From positions 1 through 12,895 of the forward strand of contig CALKVB010000422.1 in assembly GCA_937996605.1 (NCBI GenBank): a DNA stretch of 12,895 nt, in the 5' to 3' direction. A program made the position numbers and the translations under genes. The notes under the pieces are model-generated. The model saw only the letters and a list, made by a program, of their open reading frames with translations, was not told where the DNA came from and ran no database searches. The first letter of the stretch is position 1, and each line of letters begins with the position of its first letter. Shown here piece after piece: positions 6,136-12,895 of this stretch. Origin of the DNA: an uncultured Oxalobacteraceae bacterium (lineage in GTDB: Bacteria > Pseudomonadota > Gammaproteobacteria > Burkholderiales > Burkholderiaceae_D).

Positions 6136-9100
6136 TCAGAATTTATGCGTATATTCAATCTTGAACTTCATGGTACGAGGCGTCGCATACTGACGAACTT
6201 CTCCGTAAGTTGAAGTAATAGAACCATCACCACCGTCATAGGTTTCTTGGCGCGTCAAGACGACTTGATTGTTGAAGACATTAAACATATCGAGCCCAAT
6301 CGACAGGCCTTTCAATGAAGCAGGCTTATAGGTCAGACTCAAATCCATGCGGGTTTCCCAAGGCATACGACCCAAAGTTCCACGCGGCGCTGGTTTGCCA
6401 TCGCACCACATATAGACGTTTCCATATCCTGGACCACCCCAATCCGCACCTAGAGGGTTTTTCAAGCCCGCCTCGGCATCAAGATCAGTACCTTGACAAG
6501 TCTTAGGACGACCAGACTGCAACAAGGCATTCAAGCCCAGAGACCATTCTTTGTTGAACTCATAAAATCCAAACGCTTTGATGGCATGGGTACGATCATT
6601 CGGCAGCACACCACGCGTGAAACTCATAAATTCAGGGAAGTCCCAATTCGCTGTCACCGCAACATCGCTCTGACCAGTATCAGAGTTGGTCTGTCCTTCC
6701 ATATTGCCAGCACTGCGAGACCATGTGTAATTGATCTTGCCATACCAAGAATTGCTCAAGGGATGCTCGGCAAAGAAGTCTAAGGCAGTGTACTTACGTT
6801 CTGCTTTTGGGAAGCCCAGTTCCTTTGCCGTAAAGGTAACCCAACGACCGTTACCAGTCGCCAAACCTTGTGCATTATGGCTCTCCAACCACAAGGTAGT
6901 GTCGCGACCAGGATTGAAAATGAAACAATTCAAATAGCTCCGTGGATCACCTGCTTGCGTCAAATGAACACGCTCGGAGTAGGCTGCCAATGGTCGCACA
7001 TCGCAGTTATCATCAATCCCTGCACCAAGATTTCGATAGGTAAATTTTGCACCGATATTGAGTTGTGCCGACATCGCTTTTTCGAAACCAATTGTAAATT
7101 CATCTTGGTAGTTTGGCTTCAAACCTTTGGCGACCACTGAACGTGGATCTTTAGCTTGTCCCAATTCGCCGTCTGGTGTACCTGCTTCATTGATCGCACG
7201 TAGGCCAGTTGGTTGTCCGTTCGAATCGACACCTGTGTAGGTGAAGTCTTGCAAAGTATAAGTAGAACGACTTGCAGCACGTGCCGCCACTTGTGTAGGC
7301 AATTGCAAGAAGTAACGACCCGCACTACCAAATACTTTGAAACTAGAATCGCCATTCACGTCCCAAGAAGCAGACAATCGCGGCGCCAGTTGGTTTTTCA
7401 TGTCGATAAATTTCTGACCATCACCATTGGTATTGCTATATTGATCGCTACGTAGGCCAGCCACGATTAACAAATCTTTAGTCGCTTGATAGCGATCCTC
7501 TAAATACTGTGCAGATTGCTCCGATTTCGCTTGAGTTAAGCTACTAAACTTGAACTCAGTAACATAATAACCACGTGTACCGAAGCCACCATAATTTGCC
7601 ACGATTGCGGGACGACTCAAGGTCAAGTTTTGTGGAATCGTCTCTTTACCATCGGCCACTTTGCCATAGGTCCAAGTTCCACCGCCAGAAGTTGCAGCAC
7701 CTACGTTTCCTGAATCTAATTCATTACGATCAAGCCCGCCACGGATCGTATGTTTGCCTAACTTATATTCCAAATCGAGACGGAAAGACTTCACTTCGTC
7801 TTCACCCGGGCGACTACGTGTACCGCCATAGAGCACCTTATTCACATACAAACTAGGATCAAGTTCAGGCACACGTGAACGCGCTGAAGAATTGATTGAA
7901 TGGATGCTACCGTTCGGATCGCCATTGTAATAACTAATACCACGCGGCGCTTTTAATAACCCGCCCAAAGCGGTCAAGGTAAGATCATCAGTTAAGTTGC
8001 CGGTGTATTTCAAAGCATTTGAAGTTGCGCCGCTAGCGCCACCGTTTTTAGAATTCGTCTGTGTATAAAGTGTATTGTTGCGCGTATTGGTTTTAACGTC
8101 GTATCCATAGGTACCGGTAATGGCACGATTATTATCGCCAATTGAAGTCCATTCCAAACGATGGTCGTCGCTAATATTCCAATCAAACTTCATCAAATAA
8201 CGATTCGTTTCGGTGCGGGTTGATGTCCAACCATCACGCGCCAAGGTGTTACTGTTGACCATATCTCCCGCATTACCCGCAGTGCCTATATTCCTCTCGA
8301 CTGCCGCGAACATAAAGAGTTTATCCTCGACCAATGGACCACCAATGTAACCGCCATACTGCTCGACTTGATTCGTACTGATGCTATTTTTGAAGTGCAA
8401 TTTTCCGTCTAAGTGGCTGTCGCTACCGGTTTGAGGGAAGAAAATATCTTTCGGTTTTGAACGCAAAGAATTCGGCGTAATGCTATATGAAGCACCGGTC
8501 TCCCAATTATTCGTACCACTACGTGTCGTGAGATTCACGACACCACCAATCGAACGTCCAAACTCAGCGCCAAAACCGCCAGTAATCACCGAGGTCTGTG
8601 CTATCGCGCCCCACGGCAATTGGGTTGAACCAATTTGCGACAAAGGGTTTGTTACGGGTAAGCCGTTGATGTAGTACGAGTTTTCAGAAACACCGCCACC
8701 ACCAAAACTTGCTACGTTGCCGTATGCAGCGTCACCACGCGTGGTATTTGGCGCCAACAATACGACCGCTGTCAGATTGGTTTGCACCGGCAATTTAGCT
8801 AACTCTTTCGCCGTAAAAACAGCACCATTATTCGTATTGGAAACGTCGATACGACTACGCAAGGTCGAACCAGATACTGTTACTTGTTGCGAAGCCGCTG
8901 CAACAAACGAGGCCTCCACACCTTGACCGATCACCATATCCAATTCTTGACTTCCTGCCGCACTACCATTTCGCATCAGTTCAACGCGATAGTGACCGGC
9001 CGGCAATGCAGTTATCGTATAGCGTCCGTTACTGTCTAAATTGACTTGACGCTTCAAACCAGTATCGGTGTTTTGAATCACGATAGACGCGCCTGCTGGG

Positions 9101-9249
9101 GCATCCACCTTGCCATAAATTGAACCAGTTGCATTCGATTGCGCAGATGCAGTCGAAACCACGCCAACCGCTGAAATGCTAATCCCGAATGCCATGCATA
9201 AGGCATGTGCTACCAGCGTTTTCTTAAACGCCTGCTTCTTTTCTCTCAT
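6136..9249 (-). CDS. TonB-dependent receptor, Oar-like, with N-terminal carboxypeptidase-regulatory domain
   Basis: This 1037-residue outer-membrane protein should import a large or scarce ligand using energy passed from TonB/ExbBD; the ligand is unknown. Residues 1-37 are a signal peptide (basic start, hydrophobic core, ASAQ). Residues about 41-115 form a carboxypeptidase-regulatory-like beta domain (GSIYGKV, NGRYTITALPAGHYRVEL). The TonB-box region is probably around QQVTVSGSTLR (121-131). The plug spans about 135-245, with SYYINGLPV and FGAEFGRSIGGVVNLTTRSG. The rest is beta-barrel and ends in the expected C-terminal Phe (EYTHKF). The mature protein has just four cysteines, at 749, 775, 918 and 949. 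The start ATG has a purine-rich upstream stretch (GGGAAAGAAGAA). It lies 239 bases downstream of the glutaminase stop and is probably transcribed separately from its own promoter. It is not preceded in the window by a FecI/FecR pair. Confidence 0.94.
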   Translation of the reverse strand: MREKKQAFKKTLVAHALCMAFGISISAVGVVSTASAQSNATGSIYGKVDAPAGASIVIQNTDTGLKRQVNLDSNGRYTITALPAGHYRVELMRNGSAAGSQELDMVIGQGVEASFVAAASQQVTVSGSTLRSRIDVSNTNNGAVFTAKELAKLPVQTNLTAVVLLAPNTTRGDAAYGNVASFGGGGVSENSYYINGLPVTNPLSQIGSTQLPWGAIAQTSVITGGFGAEFGRSIGGVVNLTTRSGTNNWETGASYSITPNSLRSKPKDIFFPQTGSDSHLDGKLHFKNSISTNQVEQYGGYIGGPLVEDKLFMFAAVERNIGTAGNAGDMVNSNTLARDGWTSTRTETNRYLMKFDWNISDDHRLEWTSIGDNNRAITGTYGYDVKTNTRNNTLYTQTNSKNGGASGATSNALKYTGNLTDDLTLTALGGLLKAPRGISYYNGDPNGSIHSINSSARSRVPELDPSLYVNKVLYGGTRSRPGEDEVKSFRLDLEYKLGKHTIRGGLDRNELDSGNVGAATSGGGTWTYGKVADGKETIPQNLTLSRPAIVANYGGFGTRGYYVTEFKFSSLTQAKSEQSAQYLEDRYQATKDLLIVAGLRSDQYSNTNGDGQKFIDMKNQLAPRLSASWDVNGDSSFKVFGSAGRYFLQLPTQVAARAASRSTYTLQDFTYTGVDSNGQPTGLRAINEAGTPDGELGQAKDPRSVVAKGLKPNYQDEFTIGFEKAMSAQLNIGAKFTYRNLGAGIDDNCDVRPLAAYSERVHLTQAGDPRSYLNCFIFNPGRDTTLWLESHNAQGLATGNGRWVTFTAKELGFPKAERKYTALDFFAEHPLSNSWYGKINYTWSRSAGNMEGQTNSDTGQSDVAVTANWDFPEFMSFTRGVLPNDRTHAIKAFGFYEFNKEWSLGLNALLQSGRPKTCQGTDLDAEAGLKNPLGADWGGPGYGNVYMWCDGKPAPRGTLGRMPWETRMDLSLTYKPASLKGLSIGLDMFNVFNNQVVLTRQETYDGGDGSITSTYGEVRQYATPRTMKFKIEYTHKF

Positions 9250-9285
9250 TTTTCTTCTTTCCCAAAATGTGAATCACCACGAAGT

Positions 9286-9314
9286 GTCATCAAGAATCCA
9301 CATGATTTGATGAC
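9286..9314 (-). promoter_or_regulatory. 8-bp inverted repeat upstream of the receptor gene
   Basis: GTCATCAA (9286-9293) and TTGATGAC (9307-9314) are perfect inverted copies around 13 bases. The element ends 36 bases before the receptor start codon. It could be a hairpin in the mRNA leader or a binding site for a dimeric regulator; no T-run follows, so it is not an intrinsic terminator. Confidence 0.5.
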
Positions 9315-9396
9315 TCGCTGACTATGCCTATTGAGGAAAAGATGCGGGAATACTTGGGACAAAACGCCGAAGGTTTGGGATTGATATTGGCAACAA

Positions 9397-9414
9397 AGTG
9401 TCTTCGTTGACACT
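9397..9414 (-). promoter_or_regulatory. Dyad AGTGTC-N6-GACACT upstream of the receptor gene
   Basis: A perfect 6-bp dyad (9397-9402 and 9409-9414) lies about 150 bases upstream of the receptor start, in the gap behind the glutaminase gene. On the minus strand the sequence GAAGACACTTTGTTG here recurs as GATGACACTTCGTGG at 9277-9291 (12 of 15 bases equal). This looks more like an operator-type site than a terminator, because no T-run follows. I see no convincing -35/-10 pair in the 239-base gap. Confidence 0.35.
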
Positions 9415-9488
9415 AAGTCGCCTAACCACGATAAAAAATAATCGCGCTTCTAGTTGGATAACACAGCGAACTAAACCTTGCCAGCCTA

Positions 9489-10409
9489 TCAAAAAATCGA
9501 ACGTGCGGTCATGGTAGTAAATAACTCCAAAGCCATAACACCAGCCAAGGAATTACCGGCAGGGTCTAGTCCTGGTGACCACACACAAACTGCTAGTTCT
9601 CCTGGAACGATCGCGAGGATACCGCCACCGACGCCAGACTTGGCTGGCAATCCTACCCGAAATGCAAAGTCACCTGCAACGTCGTAGGTGCCACAGGTTA
9701 ACATCACGGCGTTCAAACGTTTCGCTGAACTGGAGTCGAGGATTTTTTGACCGTTCCATGGAATAGTGCCGTGGTTCGCCAAGAAGCTACCTGCCTTGGC
9801 TAGCTCAAGACAATTCATCGTGATAGAACACTGACGGCAATAGCTGTCGATCACTGTTGCAACTGGATTGTGTAGATTGCCAAAGTCTTTCATCAGATGC
9901 GCAATCGCATTATTGCGGTGCGCATGCTTTTGCTCAGAGAGCGCTACGTCACGATCAAAGTCGATCTTGACCTCATCGGCCAACATCCGCATAAACTGCA
10001 ACACAGCGATATCCGCTTGCACAAAACGCTGGGCTAAGATGTCGTTGATGACCAAAGCCCCCGCATTGATAAACGGATTGCGCGGCACGCCACGTTCATA
10101 CTCAAGCTGCGTCAAGGAGTTAAACGGATTACCAGACGGCTCACGGCCCACCCTTTTCCATATCGCATTGCCTTCACGCTCAAACGCCAAGGCTAAGGCA
10201 AATAATTTGGTCACACTTTGCGTGGAAAATTTCCGATGTGCATCACCTACCGTATAACTTGTTCCATCAAGACAGTACACTGCCATTCCAAAGTGCTGGG
10301 GCGAGACTTTCGACAACTCAGGAATATAGGTCGCCACCTTACCTTGTGAGAGCAAGGGGCGTACTTGTTCTTGTATAGTCTCGAGAATTTCTTGGTAGTT
10401 GATGCTCAT
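9489..10409 (-). CDS. glsA: Glutaminase (GlsA/YbaS-type)
   Basis: The enzyme hydrolyses L-glutamine to L-glutamate and ammonia in the cytoplasm and has the serine beta-lactamase-like fold. From the ATG at 10409 it has 306 residues, the usual length for bacterial glutaminases. The family's catalytic and substrate-binding residues can be placed: S65 and K68 in the S-x-x-K motif of FSTQSVTK, N115 in NPFINAGAL, E159, N166, Y190, Y242 in GTYDVAGDFA and V260 in KSGVGGG. A TTG at 10442 would add 11 residues, but the ATG fits family length and has AGG at 10416-10418 about seven bases upstream. It lies 151 bases downstream of fbp, beyond the fbp terminator, so it is probably its own unit. No clear terminator follows it before the receptor gene. 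Confidence 0.95.
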   Translation of the reverse strand: MSINYQEILETIQEQVRPLLSQGKVATYIPELSKVSPQHFGMAVYCLDGTSYTVGDAHRKFSTQSVTKLFALALAFEREGNAIWKRVGREPSGNPFNSLTQLEYERGVPRNPFINAGALVINDILAQRFVQADIAVLQFMRMLADEVKIDFDRDVALSEQKHAHRNNAIAHLMKDFGNLHNPVATVIDSYCRQCSITMNCLELAKAGSFLANHGTIPWNGQKILDSSSAKRLNAVMLTCGTYDVAGDFAFRVGLPAKSGVGGGILAIVPGELAVCVWSPGLDPAGNSLAGVMALELFTTMTARSIF

Positions 10410-10427
10410 CCTATGCCTATCGACTTC

Positions 10428-10456
10428 ATTAAACTTAAGCAATCCGCTACCTGCAA
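10428..10456 (-). promoter_or_regulatory. Candidate promoter for the glutaminase gene
   Basis: On the minus strand, TTGCAG (10456-10451) and TTTAAT (10433-10428) are spaced by exactly 17 bases. The -10 box matches 5 of 6 and the -35 box 3 of 6. It sits between the fbp terminator and the glutaminase start. The predicted leader would be only about 11 bases, just enough for the ribosome-binding site, which is short but possible. Confidence 0.35.
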
Positions 10457-10495
10457 CCCAAGTTCAAAAGATCACATCATACGATCTATCTTCGT

Positions 10496-10533
10496 AAAAA
10501 AAGCACGCAAGCTCAGCAAGAGTCTACGTGCTT
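10496..10533 (-). terminator. Intrinsic terminator of fbp
   Basis: On the minus strand AAGCACG (10533-10527) pairs with CGTGCTT (10507-10501). An inner CTC/GAG stem extends the helix across a few wobble pairs and one mismatch to a 5-base loop. A run of seven T follows (plus-strand A at 10496-10502). It lies 28 bases after the fbp stop codon and separates fbp from the glutaminase gene. Confidence 0.85.
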
Positions 10534-10560
10534 CTTCTCAAGTCTGAACCTGCTTCACAG

Positions 10561-11565
10561 TTAAGCTTCAGTATGATAGCGCGTCACCAACTCGACTTCG
10601 TTCTTCGAGCCCAAGAAAACGGGCACACGTTGATGCAATGCTGTCGGTTGAATATCAAGCATACGTTGCTTACCATCGGTCGATGCGCCACCAGCTTGCT
10701 CGACGATGAAGGACATCGGGTTCGCTTCATACATCAAACGCAATTTGCCTGGCTTATCCGGTTCACGCTTATCAGCTGGATACATGAAAATACCGCCGCG
10801 ATGCAAAATACGATGCACGTCAGCCACCATGGAAGCGATCCAACGCATATTGTAATTCTTGTTCAGTGGGCCAGTTTTGCCCGCCAACATTTCATCAACG
10901 TAGCGAGTGACGGGCGGATACCAGTGACGTACGTTCGACATATTGATCGCGAATTCTTGCGTATCGACTGGGATTTGAATATTACGTTCGGTCAAAACCC
11001 ATGAACCCATTTCGCGATCCAAGGTAAAGCAATTCACACCATTCCCTGTCGTCAAAATTAACATCGTTTGCGGGCCGTAAATCGCATAACCGGCCGCCAC
11101 TTGTTGACTACCTTTTTGCATGAAGTCTTGTTCCGTCGGTGTTTGCACACCTTCTGGTGCTTTCAATACTGAGAAGATGGTACCGATCGAAACATTCACA
11201 TCAATATTACTAGAGCCGTCGAGCGGATCGAACAAAAGCAAGTATTCGCCTTGTGGATAGCGATTAGGGATAGGGTGGATAGTTTCCATTTCTTCGGATG
11301 CCATCGCCGCCAAATGGCCGCCCCATTCATTCGCTTCAAGCAGAATTTCATTAGACAAAATATCGAGTTTCTTCTGCACTTCGCCTTGTACGTTTTCGGT
11401 GTGAGCGGTGCCCAAAACTTCACCCAAAGCACCTTTACCCACGGCGTGGCTAATGGTTTTACAAGCGCGCGCCACCACTTCAATCAGCAAACGCAATTCC
11501 GCTGGAATACTATTATTGAGCCTTTGTTCTTCGACTAAAAATCGAGTCAGACTAATTCGTTTCAT
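10561..11565 (-). CDS. fbp: Class I fructose-1,6-bisphosphatase
   Basis: This cytoplasmic enzyme removes the 1-phosphate of fructose 1,6-bisphosphate, the committed step of gluconeogenesis (and of the Calvin cycle where present). The 334 residues are the normal length. Visible motifs are the metal-binding E91-E92 in MASEEMETI, D113 and D116 in FDPLDGSSN (112-120), and the substrate-site segment GKLRLMYEANP with K274 and E280. All metal ligands are present, so it should be active. The ATG at 11565 has a strong ribosome-binding site (AAGGA, about seven bases upstream). It follows pepN by 73 bases on the same strand, an arrangement common in Burkholderiales, and the two may be co-transcribed. 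It ends at its own intrinsic terminator. Confidence 0.97.
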   Translation of the reverse strand: MKRISLTRFLVEEQRLNNSIPAELRLLIEVVARACKTISHAVGKGALGEVLGTAHTENVQGEVQKKLDILSNEILLEANEWGGHLAAMASEEMETIHPIPNRYPQGEYLLLFDPLDGSSNIDVNVSIGTIFSVLKAPEGVQTPTEQDFMQKGSQQVAAGYAIYGPQTMLILTTGNGVNCFTLDREMGSWVLTERNIQIPVDTQEFAINMSNVRHWYPPVTRYVDEMLAGKTGPLNKNYNMRWIASMVADVHRILHRGGIFMYPADKREPDKPGKLRLMYEANPMSFIVEQAGGASTDGKQRMLDIQPTALHQRVPVFLGSKNEVELVTRYHTEA

Positions 11566-11638
11566 ATGCTTCCTTCATAAAAATAAATTGACTTGCCTTT
11601 CACCCACGCTCTACCTAGGTGATGTGTTTTTAGTTGAA

Positions 11639-12895
11639 TTAAGCTGCAGCGAGCGCCTTGCTCACTACTTCCAATACATCTTTTGACAAATTCTTGGTCG
11701 CTGCTACTTTTTCCAAAGCTTGTTTCATCAAGGCTTGATTTTCTGCTGGATACTTGGTCCAACGATCTAAACTACGTGACAAACGCGCTGCCACTTGGGG
11801 GTTGAGTTTATTCAAAGCGATGACAGTATCCGCCCACAAAGCGTAGCCACTACCATCTGCTGCATGGAAACGTGCAGGGTTCGCATTACAGAATACAAAC
11901 ATCAAACTACGAGCACGATTAGGATTGCTCAAACTAAAAGCAGGATGTTTCATCAAGGCTTTGATCTGCGCGACGTCAGTGCTTGGTGCCGATGCCTGCA
12001 GTGTGAACCATTTATCGATAACCAAAGCCTCGTTCTTAAATTCCTTGTAGAAGTGTTTCAAGACTTGTTCACGCGTTTTCTGATGCGCCTTATCCATCGC
12101 AGTTGAGCAGTGCAACATTGCCGTCAGTGCAGCCATACGATCTGTCATGTTTTCCGCTTCTTGGTATTGTGTATGTGCCAAAGCATAGGTTGCCGCATCT
12201 GGCCACTCAAGCAAATACGCAAGTGCGCAATTTTTTAAAGCCCGCTTGCCAGCCGATGCAGCGTCGGCTTTATATTTGCCAGGAGTTAAATTGCGCTGAT
12301 AGGCTTGCAACAAATCCGCTTTTAACTGATGCGCCAAACTAGCACGCACAAACTGGCGTGCTTGATGAATACTGATCGGATCTGCAATCGTCATTTCTTC
12401 GGCGATCATTGTCTCTGATGGCAGTGTCAATACTAACTCGCGGAATGCGGGGTCCAAACTGTTGTTGTTCAAGGTTTTACGTATTGCCTCGATAAACATC
12501 ACATCGAGTTCTAAGGCTTCACCCGCTTGCATCGCCTTTACCAACTTCAACAAGCGACGCATCGCCAACCGTTGCCCAGCTTCCCAGCGGCAGAAGGCAT
12601 CACTATCGTGAGCTAACAAGTGTGCTAATTGTTGATCGCTATACTCAAACTCCAAAACGACTGGCGCAGAAAAATTTCGCAGCAACGATGGAGTTGGCTC
12701 TTGATCGATGTTCGTGAATGTAAAGCTGTGTTGTGCTTCTGTGAGCTCTAGCACCATGGACTTCGGTGCAGTTGTCACTTTTTCGCCCGCCAACTGCAAG
12801 GCAAACTCAGTACCATCTGGCTTCAATAAACCCAAGGCAAATGGGATATGAAATGGCAACTTGTTTTCTTGACCCGCAGTGTTCGGACAAGACTG
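11639..12895 (-). CDS. pepN: Aminopeptidase N, C-terminal half (5' end beyond the window)
   Basis: PepN is a cytoplasmic zinc metallopeptidase of family M1 that removes N-terminal residues from peptides in the last steps of protein turnover. Only about 418 C-terminal residues are present; the frame is open to the right edge (QSCPNTAGQENK leads into the HIPFALGLL segment). A full protein is about 880-900 residues. The visible part covers the Ig-like domain (DUF3458 type) and the C-terminal helical-repeat domain, with the family hallmark FHAADGSGYALWADTVIALN and the closing LSKDVLEVVSKALA. The zinc site HEXXH and the GAMEN motif lie upstream, outside the window, so activity cannot be judged. 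The TTG at 12859 is an internal codon, not a start. fbp follows 73 bases downstream; no clear terminator lies between them. Confidence 0.95.
   Translation of the reverse strand, partial: QSCPNTAGQENKLPFHIPFALGLLKPDGTEFALQLAGEKVTTAPKSMVLELTEAQHSFTFTNIDQEPTPSLLRNFSAPVVLEFEYSDQQLAHLLAHDSDAFCRWEAGQRLAMRRLLKLVKAMQAGEALELDVMFIEAIRKTLNNNSLDPAFRELVLTLPSETMIAEEMTIADPISIHQARQFVRASLAHQLKADLLQAYQRNLTPGKYKADAASAGKRALKNCALAYLLEWPDAATYALAHTQYQEAENMTDRMAALTAMLHCSTAMDKAHQKTREQVLKHFYKEFKNEALVIDKWFTLQASAPSTDVAQIKALMKHPAFSLSNPNRARSLMFVFCNANPARFHAADGSGYALWADTVIALNKLNPQVAARLSRSLDRWTKYPAENQALMKQALEKVAATKNLSKDVLEVVSKALAAA

Noticed and set aside
9432..9447. Possible glutaminase terminator (CGAT...ATCG around an A/T run)
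   Set aside because: The stem is only 4 bp and the A/T run lies in the loop, so it does not form an intrinsic terminator.
10410..10442. Longer glutaminase starting at TTG 10442
   Set aside because: It would add 11 residues not expected for the family, and the ATG at 10409 gives the normal 306-residue length with a nearby AGG.
11566..11638. Terminator or promoter between pepN and fbp
   Set aside because: Only a weak 5-bp stem (TCACC/GGTGA) with a long loop and no adjacent T-run was found, and the promoter-like boxes are poor.
12857..12859. TTG at 12859 as a start for a shorter protein
   Set aside because: The frame stays open to the right edge and the upstream residues (QSCPNTAGQ) continue the aminopeptidase N family sequence, so this codon is internal.

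Overview
The window looks like part of a betaproteobacterial chromosome, most likely from the Burkholderiales/Oxalobacteraceae (an Undibacterium-like organism). This is inferred from the adjacent pepN and fbp genes, the style of the proteins, a large Oar-type TonB-dependent receptor and a base composition a little under 50% G+C by eye. Bases 1-14 are identical to the 3' end of the Illumina TruSeq adapter, so the left edge is a contig end with untrimmed adapter. The right edge cuts through pepN, so both outermost genes are incomplete.

Left part (16-3653, + strand): a 5'-truncated, probably membrane-anchored, low-complexity protein is followed by a secreted VIT-like/von Willebrand factor A (YfbK-type) protein with an intact MIDAS metal site. 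An intrinsic terminator closes the unit. The two proteins share short segments (a TonB-receptor-like xVxVTGxxIK motif and EMPKPV), which suggests they work as a pair in the cell envelope. In related genomes such pairs often lie behind an ECF sigma factor, but that region is outside this window.

Middle part (about 3674-6063, + strand): a compact three-gene unit holds an EamA/DMT-family transporter, an OsmC-family peroxide-reducing protein 18 bases downstream, and a pirin whose start overlaps the osmC stop by 4 bases. Its leader carries two overlapping hairpins and a tiny in-frame upstream ORF. A convergent terminator hairpin separates this unit from the minus-strand genes.

Right part (6136-12895, all on the - strand; transcription order pepN, fbp, glsA, receptor gene): the C-terminal half of aminopeptidase N, class I fructose-1,6-bisphosphatase with its own intrinsic terminator, a glutaminase, and a 1037-residue TonB-dependent receptor with an N-terminal carboxypeptidase-regulatory-like domain. 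Peptide breakdown (PepN), glutamine deamidation (glutaminase) and gluconeogenesis (Fbp) fit an organism that grows on peptides and amino acids; the receptor's ligand cannot be told from sequence.

No tRNA, rRNA, CRISPR array, insertion sequence or phage gene was seen. Most of the window is ordinary core-type sequence. The items most worth a second look are the VWA/partner pair with receptor-like motifs, the 9-bp in-frame repeat in the VWA gene, the inverted repeats upstream of the receptor gene, and the adapter at the left end.
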